Origin: Flabesymbios commensalis
Lineage: Eukaryota; Annelida; Polychaeta; Terebellida; Flabelligeridae
Assembly: GCA_964017125.1 (NCBI GenBank)
Contig: OZ024911.1
Location: 39,873,728-39,937,727 of the forward strand
Length of the DNA: 64,000 nucleotides
Direction: 5' to 3'
Shown: piece by piece, positions 1-11,057 of the stretch
Layout: the number at the start of each line of letters is the position of its first letter
Numbering within the stretch: the stretch's first letter is position 1
The notes under the pieces: generated by a model
Database searches by the model: none
Told to the model about the DNA's origin: nothing
The model's input: the letters and a program-made list of their open reading frames with translations, nothing else
Position numbers and translations under genes: made by a program

Positions 1-151
1 CACCCCTCTGATTTTCTGTTTCAGCTGATTTTACGCCACTTATAATCCGCCTTATGTGCATTGTGACTGCTAAGTGAGCCTACATACAATTTACCCCTTT
101 AACCCTTTCGGGTCTGAATTTACCATTGTCATCTCATCCTCTACTGCCCGC

Positions 152-188
152 CATCCAGCTAGCCAGCCAGCCAGCCAGCCAGCTAGCT

Positions 189-256
<68 letters not shown>

Positions 257-273
257 TGATTCAGTCAGTCAGT
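152..273. repeat. (AGCC)n then (CAGT)n tetranucleotide microsatellite
   Basis: About 25 copies of AGCC with a few AGCT variants run into four copies of CAGT. It is a simple sequence repeat with no coding potential. Allele length is probably variable. Confidence 0.95.
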
Positions 274-453
274 AGGCCTATCCCTAATGATAAGATAGAA
301 TACTTTGTTAGATTATTGTTGGGCCAGAGTCGACAGTGCTCCAAATAACATTCCAATCTAGTTGAGTATCCACCCCCTCATTCATTTTAGAATCTATGCT
401 GAAATCCATCTTATTGCGACTTACTACACTGAAATATATCCGAAGATTTGCAC

Positions 454-728
454 TTGAAAGCGGCTCCTTGGCCAGGATGACATCAATTTTAGTTTTTTTT
501 CTAAATTTTGTAGTGAAGTAGTGTATCCCACAGATCAAGATTTTATTTATTTAAAATTTTAGAATTTTAAGATTCAAATAATATTTTTATCAACATATCT
601 ATGAATCCGGGGAAAACCTCAACAGAATATTTGTATAGCTCCTGCTAAAGGACGGTTGAATTTTCCTACAGCACTGGGCCACATGTTGGTGTCGTCGGCC
701 CAACGTTGAGCAGACAATCCGTGCTGTG
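454..728 (+). mobile_element. Truncated copy of the 17267-17831 TTAA element family
   Basis: The sequence follows the first half of the elements at 13363-13910 and 17267-17831: a GCTCCTTGG-type start, then GATGACATCAATTTT, then GAAGTAGTGTATCCC, then a CCACATGTTG / GGCCCAACGTTG palindrome. It stops where the SINE at about 727 begins, so the 3' half is missing. The terminal TTAA is mutated to TTGA. It is the oldest-looking of the three copies. Confidence 0.7.
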
Positions 729-911
729 GGGGAGCATCTGTGACCGAGAGGTAGCGTGCTCGGCCTCAGGCCTCCAGGGTTTGAATTTCGAATCCTGTGT
801 CTGGAGGGCACTGTCATCTCACTCATCTCACCATCCTCAGGAGATTATCCTGGCCCGATTTAGCCTGTATGTGCACAAAAAGGGCCTAAAGCCCGATTCA
901 TTTCATTTTTA
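727..911 (+). mobile_element. tRNA-derived SINE, right monomer only
   Basis: This copy matches the second half of the dimeric SINEs at 1705 and 3524. It has an A-box-like stretch (GAGAGGTAGCGTGCTCGGCC), a B-box-like stretch (GGTTTGAATTTCGAATCC, with an internal insertion compared with a normal B box), then the shared body ending in CCTAAAGCCCGATTCATTTC. The left tRNA-Glu-like monomer is absent, either by 5' truncation or because it is a monomeric subfamily. No convincing target-site duplication was found. Confidence 0.8.
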
Positions 912-1440
912 TTTGTGGTCGTGTGGTCACTGGTGTTCATTTTCTTGAGCCTAACACAAAAGTCAACGGCGTGATCTCGTCAAATTAGATACTCAACGCC
1001 AAATAGGTGAATATAAAAAAAAGCTACAAAATTTCTATGTAATCCCTATCCAATCAGTACTTCGTCAACTCACATGTTTGAGTACATAATGAAGACATGA
1101 AACCGCTATCCCACATTCTAATCAGAACTTAAAACAGATCATCCATCCATAAATGCCTGAGTTTATTATATTTCTACCACAATAATATGTTATATAATAG
1201 GCGACGCTTGCCCAACTATAGGCCAACACTGGTTCAATGGATCATGTTTGCTGGGGTTCACGAGTCCTTGACATGCTTCCGGTATTGCACAACCAGAGTG
1301 GCGTAATGAGAAATTAATCGCACCTTGACATATAAGCCAATGTGAAGCTGAGGGGGTAATTAATAATGTGAGGATTAAGCGGCTCACATGTGAGTGGTGC
1401 GTAACCCGTAATCCTACTCACCCGAAGAGCCGCTAAGGCA
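912..1440. other. Unassigned intergenic stretch
   Basis: AT-rich DNA with no recognisable coding exon or repeat beyond a few poly-A tracts. Short open frames on the minus strand at 1190-1529 have no recognisable protein character. Confidence 0.5.
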
Positions 1441-1453
1441 TGCTCTAGCCAAG

Positions 1454-1497
1454 CGGCAGTAACTGCTTGCTTGTAAAGTAAGCAGCTACTGCCTTTT
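1454..1497. repeat. Short hairpin of the GGCAGTA family
   Basis: The arms GCAGTAACTGCTTGCTT and AAGTAAGCAGCTACTGC are near-perfect reverse complements around a GTA loop. The same hairpin design recurs at 22053-22096, 22116-22164 and, decayed, at 13948-13987. It is probably a very small palindromic element. Confidence 0.6.
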
Positions 1498-1640
1498 AGC
1501 TTTGATGGGGTGGGCGGTGGTGTTGGCAATGATGTAACTCAACAAGCAAGAAACGTACACCAGATGTTGATTTGATGTTGGGTCAGCGTCGAATCAACCT
1601 AATTTTTGTATTAGGATTTCAACATGTTCAAGGATATAAA

Positions 1641-1664
1641 AATGAAATGAATCGGGCTTTAGGT
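1641..1664 (-). mobile_element. Isolated 3' end of the SINE, reversed
   Basis: AATGAAATGAATCGGGCTTT is the reverse complement of the conserved SINE tail (AAAGCCCGATTCATTTCATT). Only the last ~24 bases are present, so this is a severely 5'-truncated insertion. Confidence 0.6.
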
Positions 1665-1704
1665 TCAAGGAAATACAATATTTCTTACCCGCTCTTGCCG
1701 ATTC

Positions 1705-2019
1705 GGGCGGGGGCCCTAGGGTAGTGGTTAGCACCGCTGCCTTTCACGCCAGAGTCCGGGGTTCGGTTCCCGGTCTCGGCGGTTTGAAAGAAGCTAAAAA
1801 TGTTTCTTCCCCATCCACGTGTGAAAGTCAGTATTATGGGGAGCCTCCGTGACCAAGGGGTAGCGTGCTCGGCCTCAGACCGCCAGGGCTTGAATTTCGA
1901 ATCCTGTGTCTGGAGGACAGTGTCATCTCAGTCATCTCACCATCCTCATGAGGTTCTCCTGGCCCAGTTTAGCCTATATGTGCACAAAGGTGGCCTAAAG
2001 CCCGATTCATTTTATTTTT
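1705..2019 (+). mobile_element. Full dimeric tRNA-derived SINE
   Basis: Two tRNA-like heads lie in tandem. The left head (about 1710-1783) has an A box (TAGTGGTTAGCACC), a TTC-type anticodon loop (CTTTCAC, tRNA-Glu-like) and a B box (GGGTTCGGTTCCC). A linker follows (TTTCTTCCCCATCCACGTGTG), then the right head (about 1841-1913), whose B box is split by extra bases. The body ends in the shared tail CCTAAAGCCCGATTCATTTT. Imperfect target-site duplications flank it: CTTGCCGATTC at 1694-1704 and CTTGACGATTC at 2020-2030. Transcription by RNA polymerase III from the internal boxes is inferred from the family type. Confidence 0.88.
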
Positions 2020-2122
2020 CTTGACGATTCAGCAATAGTCATGGCAGACAGCTTCAGTGTTCGAGAGTGCTCTGTCTCAGATCAGTATGACTCGAATTTA
2101 GAATAATTAGGTGCAAGCTCTC

Positions 2123-2340
2123 TTCATTCATTCATTCATTCATTCATTCATTCATTCATTCATTCATTCATTCATTCATTCATTCATTCATTCATTCATT
2201 CATTCATTCATTCATTCATTCATTCATTCATTCATTCATTCATTCGTTCGTTCGTTCGTTCGTTCGTTCGTTCGTTCGTTCGTTCGTTCGTTCGTTCGTT
2301 CGTTCGTTCGTTCGTTCGTTCGTTCGTTCGTTCGTTCGTT

Positions 2341-2371
<31 letters not shown>

Positions 2372-2509
2372 TCGTTCGTTCGTTCGTTCGCTCGCTCGCT
2401 CGCTCGTTCATTCATTCATTCATTCATTCATTCATTCATTCATTCATTCATTCATTCATTCATTCATTCATTCATTCATTCATTCATTCATTTATTCATT
2501 CATTCATTA
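2123..2509. repeat. Compound tetranucleotide microsatellite (ATTC)n-(GTTC)n-(ATTC)n
   Basis: Three blocks: ATTC to about 2245, GTTC (with GCTC variants) to about 2408, then ATTC again. The block order suggests that a T-to-C/G substituted unit arose inside an ATTC array and expanded by slippage. A long frame reading FIHSFIHS and FVRS repeats runs through it but is only the translated repeat. Confidence 0.97.
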
Positions 2510-2780
2510 TATCACTCAAAACTCTTTCATATCGAGCATCACGTATCCTCTCTCGCAGGATGTCTCTAAATGCCACAAGGACATTTCCGCGGAATGTACC
2601 ATGGCTAATTATCCCTTATCCTAAACGTGCATAATTACTGCCGAGTTACAGGCTATGAATACCAAGTGTTGGCTGCGACGGGATGCTATCATCATGATCA
2701 CACGCGGAAAATAAATACTATACCACAGGCCTGACTTGAAAATACGAGATGGTGGTTTTTAATATTTCTATGTTTGACCA
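2510..2780. other. Unassigned stretch
   Basis: No feature is recognised between the microsatellite and the TTAA element at 2781. Confidence 0.4.
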
Positions 2781-3427
2781 TTAAAGGCCCCATGTAGTCC
2801 CCAGACCTACTCTGCACAATGTCATATTTCATACTATTTTAGATGACTTTTTAAATATTAGAGTGCTCAGATCCCATTTTTAAACCACTGGGAACGATTT
2901 TCTCAAAGGCAAAAGTAGGGAGCGGAGCTAATTCGTGACGTCAAATTTGGAAACATGCCTAGCTGGTTATAATACATGTACATGTCAATGTAGCTGATGA
3001 TGTATTGTATGATTTTATAAACTACACGGAACGCCAGTCCAACGCTGCCTGAATGCAGCAATTGATGGCCATCACCGCGGCCGCTCCTGGCCAGGACTAG
3101 CATTCACTCGCCCCTTGTTCATCCTGTCGATGCGGGCATATTGAAATGAATAGAAATCTAGTTCAGCTCATGTACAAATACAGGAAACATGAAACATATA
3201 CCCGATGCAGTTTCAATGTTAATTCAGATTCAATAATGAGCGGTTTTTGTGTGTGAAATCATGAGTTGGGGGATCCGCCCAGCCCAAGAAATGTGCACAT
3301 TTTCAGTTTTATTGAAAATAACTGATAATTAGTGGACTAAAATAATCTGCTAAGTCATGAGATTGTTCATTGTGATATATATACTTTAATTATATTGATG
3401 AACTGAAATCAATTACAGGGCCTTTAA
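2781..3427. mobile_element. TTAA-flanked non-autonomous element, TIR TTAAAGGCCC
   Basis: The left end reads TTAAAGGCCCCATG and the right end reads GGGCCTTTAA, giving a 10-bp terminal inverted repeat that includes the TTAA target. The 647-bp interior has no transposase. A partial relative lies at about 14430-14610, sharing GATCCGCCCAG and GATAATTAGTGGAC. TTAA target use is typical of piggyBac-type transposition; that assignment is inferred. Confidence 0.65.
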
Positions 3428-3523
3428 ATAGCTTCAGCCACTTTGGGCCACAGCTGGATGTGATAGGGTCAGCATATGCTCATTGGTCTTCTATACAAGG
3501 TCGGTAACTCACTGAAATCGTGG

Positions 3524-3832
3524 GGCGGGGGCACTAGGGTAGGGTTAGCACCGCTGCCTTTCACGCCAGAGTTCGGGGTTCGGTTCCCGGTCTCGGCGGT
3601 TTGAAAGAAACAAAAATGTTTCTTCCCCATCCACGTGTGAAAGCTAGTATTGTGGGGAGCCTCCGTGACCGGGAGGTAGCGTGCTTGGCCTCAGACCGCC
3701 AGGGTTCTAATTTCGAATCCTGTGTCTGGAGGACAGTGTCATCTCAATCATCTCACCATCCTCAGGAGGTTCTCCTGGCCCAGTTTAGCCTATATGTGCA
3801 CAAAGGTGGCCTAAAGCCCGATTCATTTCATT
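3524..3832 (+). mobile_element. Full dimeric tRNA-derived SINE with perfect TSD
   Basis: Same dimeric structure as 1705-2019: left tRNA-Glu-like head with B box GGTTCGGTTCCC, linker, right head with A-like box GGAGGTAGCGTGC, and tail AAAGCCCGATTCATTTCATT. It is bounded by a perfect 13-bp direct repeat, ACTGAAATCGTGG, at 3511-3523 and 3833-3845. That is direct evidence of retroposition and fixes both ends of the unit as a dimer. Confidence 0.93.
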
Positions 3833-4384
3833 ACTGAAATCGTGGAAGCAGCAATCTCAACATACTAGGCATATTGTTCACGCCCGCACGCTCAACATAG
3901 GGGCTATTCAGCGCCACTATGCTATCGTGTAAACCCAAAAGGCAGTAACTTCTCAATATGATAGTAAGCTGAATACTGCAGTGTATTATTCACGACATGT
4001 CTCATTTTGTTGGAAATAGTGCTTCTGTAAGAATCGAGCTCGTAAAATGATTAAGAATGCACATAAATTACATAGATTTATGTGTTTGAGAATTCATCGA
4101 TACTTTGCTACAAGAACTAGATATGCCATGGTAGCATTTATTTAGTAGAAAACAAAAGTCTACATAGTCCATTTCTCATTTTAAAATGACGAGGACTTGA
4201 AAGTTTCCTTCCCTCAGTAGAAGTATAGAAATGGCAGTGATTGTCACCGCATAGACACATCCCAACTTCCCGTGCTTTAGGCCACCTTGTGCCACCCTGT
4301 AGACGGCCCAGGGTGGCTTGAAGTGTTTTTCTTGGTCTACGAAGCTTTATTCTACGAGCCTTCAATTTCATACGTAAGAATCTG

Positions 4385-4530
4385 ATGTCTGTAGATGTCC
4401 GATTCTGACGTATAAAGACGATTAAAATAATTATAATAGCCGTAGACCCATAACATAGGTAATCAAATGAAGCAGAAAGAGCTTACTTAGACATTTATGA
4501 GGATTTCAAATTGAAAAAAACTGAGGTTCC
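4385..4530 (-). mobile_element. Reversed fragment of the 4649-4894 TTAA element family
   Basis: It contains the reverse complement of the family interior: CCCATAACATAGGTAATC, then AAATGAAGCAGAAAGAGC, then GATTTCAAATTGAAAAAAAC. The ends are degraded. The 540 bases before it (3846-4384) hold nothing recognisable. Confidence 0.6.
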
Positions 4531-4648
4531 CATTGTTTTTACAAAAATCTTTCCGCGTTGTAAAAGTTAACTGGATATTGAAAATGAGAGACATAAATTA
4601 TGTCGATGACATACAAACTACAACGGGGAAACCGCAAAGGCTCGCATT

Positions 4649-4894
4649 TTAACCCTTAAAGCGCTGAATTTAAATAAAAACCTTGGAGATCAAAGGGTTT
4701 ATTTCAATTTGATATCATCATAAATGTCTTATTCAGCTCTTTCCGATTCATTTGAATACCTGTGTTATGGGTATACGACCGTTATTAATATTTTTACTCT
4801 AACAGTACGGGGATCGACTTTAGTCGTCAGAATCTGACGTCTACAGACGTCAGATTCTAACGACTAAAGTCGATCCCCGCGCTGTAAGGGTTAA
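4649..4894 (+). mobile_element. TTAA-flanked MITE, TIR TTAACCCTTAMAGCGC
   Basis: The 16-bp terminal inverted repeat has one mismatch (left ...TTAAAGCGC, right complement ...TTACAGCGC) and both ends carry TTAA. The right half holds a long hairpin built from GACGTCAGATTCTGACG around GTCTACAGAC. Other copies are at 7035-7271 and 50357-50588, and diverged relatives at 16441-16822 and 37286-37480. The 246-bp length allows no transposase. Confidence 0.85.
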
Positions 4895-5217
4895 AGTCAT
4901 AGAATAAATTGTGTAGACGGACATGTAGTTAAAAAGTAATTCATGTCTTGGCTCAGCCGGGTAGGCAGAGTTTAGTGTGGTACACCTGTATTTATCGCTG
5001 ATTTTCAAAAGTCAACTAATTTTAGAGTGTCAATATACGAGGTCATACATTCTCACTATTGCTATAATGATGTTGATAATAATGAGAAGAGAGGTTCTTA
5101 CCGATGTGTGCTGAATTATCCCAATCGAGAGTCGGTCAGGTGCCGGACATTGTGAGATCTCCACTGGCCGTTGACGCCAACAAGACAGAAGCTTGCAGCT
5201 AGGAGGCGCGCATCTTT

Positions 5218-5572
5218 CTCTGTTCCCCGAAGTCCGCCGCAGCAGTAGAGCCTGCAGTAGATTCAGCAGCAGTGACAACAGCAGCAGCAGCAGTAGCACT
5301 AGTAGCATAAGCAGAAGCGGGGGCAGCAGAAGTAGTGGCAACAGAACAAGAACGAGAAGGAGAAACTGTTGCACTGGCAGAAACAACAGTTCTAAGAAGT
5401 ATTTGTGATAGTAACTGCTGCATCATCATAGGTTGTATGGACTTCCTGTAATAGGGACAGCAGCAGCAGCAGCAACAACAACAGCAACATCAGCTTACAA
5501 CAACAGCAGCAGAACCAGAAGCAGCAGCAGCAGCAGCAGCAGCAGCAACGGCAGCAGCAACGGCGGCGGTGT
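5218..5572. repeat. Degenerate CAG/AGC trinucleotide-rich tract
   Basis: Two blocks (about 5218-5400 and 5458-5572) of impure CAG repeats with ACA, GTA and GAA variants. Frames through it read Ser-, Leu- or Ala-rich on different strands, which is expected from a triplet repeat. No splice-site context or flanking domain supports a real exon. Confidence 0.85.
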
Positions 5573-5879
5573 CGGGCTCTATGTCAGGGCTATGATGCTA
5601 GCCATTTGAATCAATCAGAAGTGTGAGCAGACCTAGCGAAGTGTCGTATCTGCAACGTCGCAAAGCGGCTGATAAAACACAATAATCCTAAGGTGACGAT
5701 CGATGACTATCTACAATAGCTTAAGACAATGCATCCCATAGGCTGAATTGTTCTGAGAGTATTATTCTTTCATTGAACACAGCCTGTGGGGTATGTAGGC
5801 CTAATCAACCTACAGGAAACATCATTCTATACAATCGATTTTACTGAACGTACATCACGATATCATTATTAGTATGAAC

Positions 5880-7030
5880 AAGGGTGAAGCTACAGCTCTG
5901 ACCCTGGTCGACCTGTCGGCCGCTTTCTACACCATTCACCATGCTACACCAGATAGACTTGCAGATTGGCATGGGATATCTGGGCGGGCTCAATTTGGTT
6001 TTCTTCTGATTTGAAAAATTGACACCAATCCATAAACATTAAAGGCCCTCAGATAAAGCCACACTCTTATATAGAGTTCCACAGGGCTCTGTGCTGGGTC
6101 CATTGCTTTTCACCTTATACACAACACCACTCAGCGCTACTATCTCTAGTTGTGACATAAACCACCACCTTTATGCTGATGATACTCAAATTTACATTTT
6201 CTTTGTGAGTGCTAAGGAATATCTTGGGAAGTTGCAACAGTGTTGAATGGGTGTGTCGGCCTGGATAACAGGGTCTAAGCTGAAGCTTAAATCCTAGCAA
6301 GATAGAATTGCTTCTCATTGGGACCAAATTCCAGCGAAAAAAAAACATAAATAATTTCCTATGCTTAATTCTAGGTCAAGACACAAAACCATCTGCATCA
6401 GCCAAAAATCTAGGTGTAGTATTCGACAGTAGCCTGAATTCCTGAAAACGCTTATCCCAAACATGTAGGGCATGCTTTTATCATATTCGTGACCTGCGTC
6501 GAATTCGAAAAAATCTGTTCTTAGATTTTGCCAAGCAAATTCCAGTGGCACTTCTCAGTAGCAAGTTAGATTATTGTAAGTCACTTTTTTTCAATATGCC
6601 AGAAAAGGATATCGCTGGATTACAATGCGTTCAGAACTGCCTTGCAATAGTGGTAACCAAGGTGCCACGTTTTAGCCGCTTCGTTCCTATTTATTTTATA
6701 ATGATTACATTGGCTTCCTGTCAAATCTCGCATTTGAAAATATGCACAATAACATTCCGAATCCTAAAAGACAACTAACCTGCAAATCTGGCTGACTTCC
6801 TTATTCGGCCGAAATGCCCAAAATATTTATGCTTCACAAATTCAAATATATTTTGTTGTTCCCCCTATAAAAACCAAAACCAAGTTTTCTCCATATCTGG
6901 CCCAGCCTTATGGAACGCCCTGCCTGCACCCATACCTAATGCCAAAACAATTTTAACATTCCGGAAATTACTTAAATCTTACCTATTTGATCTGGTTTTC
7001 CCACATAGGCTCTTCACTAGCCCGGCTAAC
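5880..7030 (+). mobile_element. Decayed non-LTR retrotransposon (LINE), reverse transcriptase region, CR1/L2-like
   Basis: Translated pieces are diagnostic of a LINE reverse transcriptase. LVDLSAAFYTIHH comes first (normally [11 protein letters not shown], so one catalytic Asp is now Tyr). [20 protein letters not shown] and the active-site box YADDTQIYI (YADD codons at 6172-6183) come next. AKNLGVVFDSSL, LLSSKLDYCKSLF and the C-terminal SGPALWNALPAP follow. These lie in different frames. A stop interrupts after the first block near 6011, and further stops and shifts lie near 6243, 6443 and 6776, so it is a pseudogene. ORF1 and the 5' end are not seen. The 3' end abuts the TTAA element at 7035. 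Confidence 0.88.
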
Positions 7031-7034
7031 ATGT

Positions 7035-7271
7035 TTAACCCTTAAAGCGCAGAATTGTTTTGATATAAATCATGGAGACCAAAGGGCTTTTTTCAATTTA
7101 AAATCAGCATCAGTGTCTTACTCAGCTCTTTCAAATTCTGGTTACGAGTCTGCGATCAGTAGAAATATTTTCACTCTTACAGTGCGGGGACCTACTTTAG
7201 ACGTCAGAATCTGACGTCTACAGACGTCAGATTCTGACGCCTAAAGTCGGTCCCCGCGCTGTAAGGGTTAA
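7035..7271 (+). mobile_element. TTAA-flanked MITE (same family as 4649-4894)
   Basis: It starts TTAACCCTTAAAGCGC and ends GCGCTGTAAGGGTTAA. The interior shares GGAGACCAAAGGG and the hairpin around GACGTCTACAGACGTC. It sits directly downstream of the LINE remnant. Confidence 0.85.
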
Positions 7272-7448
7272 AAATACACAAAAAACACAACGCTCACCAA
7301 CAAAACCCGAGAACGTCAGGAAAACTTCGCCAAAACGTCGTACTGTCTATGGAATCTGGAACTTTCGGTTTTGTCAAGCGTTTAAATTCCAGACTTGAGA
7401 CGTTTTCTAACGGTGGCCAGCGTGCATGGACACAGCTTAGCACAACTG

Positions 7449-7642
7449 TTAAAGGTGATCTATCACCCCTTATATAGTGTGAATAAATTTGTGACAAATA
7501 AATCGAAGTTGCCACAAGATGGGGCGCAAGTGTTTCCCTATATAGGGTGATTGGCTATCATGTGATAGTCACATGATAGCCAATCACCCCATATAAGGAC
7601 ATAATTATTCATACTATATAAGGGGTGATAGATCACATTTAA
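7449..7642. mobile_element. TTAA-flanked palindromic MITE, TIR TTAAAGGTGATCTATCACC
   Basis: Both ends are TTAAA(G/T)GTGATCTATCACCCC in inverted orientation, and the whole 194-bp unit folds on itself. The core motif is GGGTGATTGGCTATCATGTGA in both orientations. It belongs to the same family as 7949-8162, 12519-12943 and 46622-46862. Confidence 0.88.
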
Positions 7643-7654
7643 GATAAATTTAAA

Positions 7655-7910
7655 TTTTCACCGTCTTGAAGTTGTGTCTCGTTATCGCGGCCCACAACTA
7701 TTATTATTGAGTACTTCCCACGCATGACTCCAGCGCTGGTCAAGTTTATTATTCAACAAATTCTATTATTATCTGAGGTGTGTGAAGCTGTTTACTTGTT
7801 CAACATTCAACATTCAGATTAAAGTTTCGCAGTCCAACAACAATAAATACAATTTAAATATATACCCACCGCGACCCACAGCGTTAAGTGGGTGAAAATT
7901 ACCCCTATGT
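7655..7910. repeat. Ends of the CTTGAAGTTGTGTCTCG palindrome family
   Basis: CTTGAAGTTGTGTCTCGTTATCGCGG occurs near 7670, and a diverged, reversed GACCCACAGCGTTAAGTGGG near 7875. Compact palindromic versions of the same motif lie at 41575-41625 and 50870-50935. It is probably a small element interrupted by unrelated DNA. Confidence 0.45.
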
Positions 7911-7948
7911 GTTTAATGTGAGACCGAACATTTGCAACAATTGACGTT

Positions 7949-8162
7949 TTAAAAGTGATCTATCACCCCTTATATGGTATGAATAATTATGCCCTTATAT
8001 GGGGTGATTGGCTATCATGTGACCCTCTGAGACCCTCTCAGAGGGTCACATGATAGCCAATCACCCCATATAAGGAAACACTTGTGCCCCATCTTGTGGC
8101 AACTTTGATTTATTTGTCACAAATTTATTCATACTATATAAGGGGTGATATGGCACCTTTAA
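7949..8162. mobile_element. TTAA-flanked palindromic MITE (GTGATCTATCACC family)
   Basis: It starts TTAAAAGTGATCTATCACC and ends with the inverted form GGGGTGATATGGCACCTTTAA. The centre contains the GGGTCACATGATAGCC inverted repeat. The 214 bp fold into one long imperfect hairpin. Confidence 0.87.
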
Positions 8163-8840
8163 CACTCTTTTAGTTCCCAATAACAGTTGCGATGTACACG
8201 GCTAATAAAACAGATTAAATGACTATAAACGTTCTTAACACTTTAAGGATTAGCTAACGCGTTATCGGGATCGGGATGAGCGTGAAATAAATGGACTACT
8301 GACGAAAAAACGTAAAAAAAAGAGTGATCCTGCAAACACGAGACATTCTGAAAGCCCCGTGTTTGCAGGGATATACGCCCAGGATATACGTCACTGTGCG
8401 TGTGGCAATCAGAGCACGTAGGAGTTTGCTGCTATGGTTTAAATCAACAGGAGTTTCCGCCAATGATCACAGGGGTTGATCCATACCTGAAAACCCGCGA
8501 CTCCTTGCGCAACCAGCAAACATGACGTTGGTCCAATGCTGGGGCAATGCTGGGCCAGTCTCGTACATTACACCAACCCTGACTCGACGTTGATGTAAGG
8601 ATTGGCCAAAGCTTAGACGCAGACCCTGCTACAGGGGATGCGCGATGCAACAAAAGCTGGCAGTTGTTGGTACCAAAGATTTTGTACAAAATCTTTGTTG
8701 GTACCAGACTTAATTTTATCCTCGGTGCCTCTCCATTTTCTGGTCCAATAGGCCTACTATTAGCATACACTATCAGACTTCTTTACTATAGGGGCATATG
8801 CAAATCTGGAAAGAGTGCTGAAATTTGCACACATGTCGCC
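8163..8840. other. Unassigned stretch with one decayed CCAGCA palindrome
   Basis: Around 8513-8600, ACCAGCAAACATGACGTTGG and GGCAATGCTGGGCCAG resemble half of the CCAGCA-type palindromic element described at 51669-51781. A separate short palindrome, GGTACCAAAGATTTTG / CAAAATCTTTGTTGGTACC, lies at about 8669-8704. No coding exon is recognised. Confidence 0.5.
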
Positions 8841-9741
8841 TCATATCTGTAGAACAAGATTTGCTGAGGCGACGTTTCTTTTTTTTTCATTAATATGTTT
8901 ATTTGCATAAATCCAAAAAGTCGCCGTCAGAATAGCTGAGAATCTCATGTTATGCCCCATTTTGGACTAAATTAATTTGCATCGGCTGAATCAATTGGTA
9001 TGGTTATGTTTACGATTCAAGTCACCTTGAGGTCAAAACCAAGATGGCTGCCGTCTGTCATCTTGAATTTTTAACTTGTGACAGAATTGCCATAGAATCT
9101 TATGTAATACCTCATTTTTGACTAATTCGTTTACACTGATTTTATTCGTATAGTTATTTTTTTTACGATTCAACGTCATTTAGTGGTCTAAAACAAGATG
9201 AGAACCAATACCCAAGATCATCTAGTGGCAACAACCAAGGAAACCGGCTATAAGGACAATTAATTTTCCTATTTTAATTATTTAAATAATAGAGAGTAAT
9301 TTGATGCATTTGTACCGACTAGTACTACCTTGAATGAATGAAGCAAAATATGCAAATGTCCTACAGAATGATGTCATTCATTGTACTGAGGCGATGTGTA
9401 TGAAATACCAACAACTTGATATAATTCTCATTTCCAGTTAAGGCACCAGGCATGAAATAAGTGTCCGAAGAGTGCTGCGTATCAAGCCGATGTAACAGTT
9501 TCAGATTACCCCATGTTCAAGTTACCCCCGGAGGTGATCTGAAACTAGTTTTAAGTTACCCCCGCTAGTTTCATATTACCCCTTAACTTTACCGCTTAAC
9601 TTTCAATTACAACGATATCTAATCATTATATTTTATATTTTCATCACATGGCATTGAGACATTTTTTGGAAACACTTTAATCTCTATAATTATAACCTTG
9701 TTGAGCTCTAGAGAAACAAATAAAACAATACTTTAGGATAT

Positions 9742-9863
9742 ATATAACCCTTTATGGCAAATGACGAGAAAAAATTTTGGTACAAATTTTTGCAACAATT
9801 TATTCTCCATATATCCCTTTAAAATTCCCGGACACGGTCCGGGAAAGGCATGGAAAGGGTTAA
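9742..9863. mobile_element. Small TTAA-type element inside the inverted repeat
   Basis: The left end ATAACCCTTTATGGC and the right end GCATGGAAAGGGTTAA form imperfect terminal inverted repeats over 122 bp. The centre contains CCCGGACACGGTCCGGG. Family membership is uncertain. Confidence 0.45.
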
Positions 9864-11020
9864 ACATTGATTTCACGGTGGCCATTTTAAAATCGGCCAT
9901 ATTGATTAATTACTCTACAAATCAAGCACTAATCATATGATTTTCACTCAAGGGTTGTCTCTGAACCAAATGACACCGATCGTGGGGGTTTTCTTACATG
10001 ATAAAACATGTGCTTTGAAAATATTTGCAAGAAAAATATTCTTGATCATTTCTGGCAGCCTTCTTGGATTGAGTCTTAAATATCACATCCCAGCATTTGT
10101 AAATACTTGAACGAGCGATAAAGTGTAAGATTAGACACTCAAACCGTGCTTGTGATGCAAAATTTAAGAAAACCATGTTCATTAATACATTTCGGGAAAA
10201 ACCTTGGATTTTACGGCGGCCATTTTGAAATTGGTCATAATGATCAATTACTGGACGAATCAAGCATTGGTAACCTCATTCTGACTTAAGGGATGTATCT
10301 GAACCAACTCGTACCGCTCATGGAGACTTTCGTGCAGAAGCTAATCTGTTGTCATAAACTATATGCAAAAAAATGGAAAAAAAATACAATTTTGAAAAAT
10401 TTCATTTTGCGACATATCTACAATATTCAAAATAGCCCCTAGAGGTAGGATGCTAGTGCAAAATTATATTTTTTTAACTATTTTATCTCCACAGATATAT
10501 GACCTGATCAATAGAAAAAAATAAATCCAAAAATATTTTATTTAAATGGCACAACATTATAATAGAGTGAGAATGACGCGAAAATCATATTTAAGCGGAT
10601 ATTTTCTCTAAAAACTGGGTAGGTGTACAAAAGTGCCAAATTCTCAGCCCGCCCCCATTTCCGGCAATGTCATCAACCAGATTCTGTATCTAGAGATCCC
10701 TGAGAACAATTCTAGCCATGTGGACAAATGTTGTACCGCCGGTTTAGGTACCTCGAAAATTTGGTCCCTCTGCTGCTGTACTAAATCTGAATAATTTTCA
10801 TTCACTTGAAGTTTTGGCGAGACAAAAATTCAAATGACTGAAAATTCCATTTATATAATTTAGCGGGTTAAACTCCTTGATTGGACCTTGATCATGTTGC
10901 GCATGTGGTTTCCATGTGTAGACTCTAATCGTGGCGACCCATCTTTTTAAATCTAGGTCTAACGGTATTTAAAAGGTCCGCAATAATTATATTTGTTGTG
11001 TAGGTCCTATAGGCTTAAAT

Positions 11021-11057
11021 GTGTGTGTGTGTGTGTGTGTGTGTGGGGGGGGGGGGG
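11021..11057. repeat. (GT)n followed by poly-G
   Basis: Twelve GT dinucleotides run into a 13-base G tract. It is a simple repeat, prone to sequencing error. Confidence 0.95.

Noticed and set aside
1710-1783. A genuine tRNA-Glu gene
   Set aside because: It has A and B boxes and a TTC-type anticodon loop, but the acceptor stem does not pair, it continues into SINE body and it is flanked by target duplications as a longer unit.
2111-2569. 152-codon frame reading FIHSFIHS...FVRSFVRS
   Set aside because: It is the translation of the ATTC/GTTC microsatellite; a pure tetranucleotide repeat leaves frames open without any coding function.
5030-5408. Leu-rich or Ser-rich proteins over the CAG tract
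   Set aside because: All frames are low complexity and derive from the triplet repeat; no exon boundaries or flanking domains.
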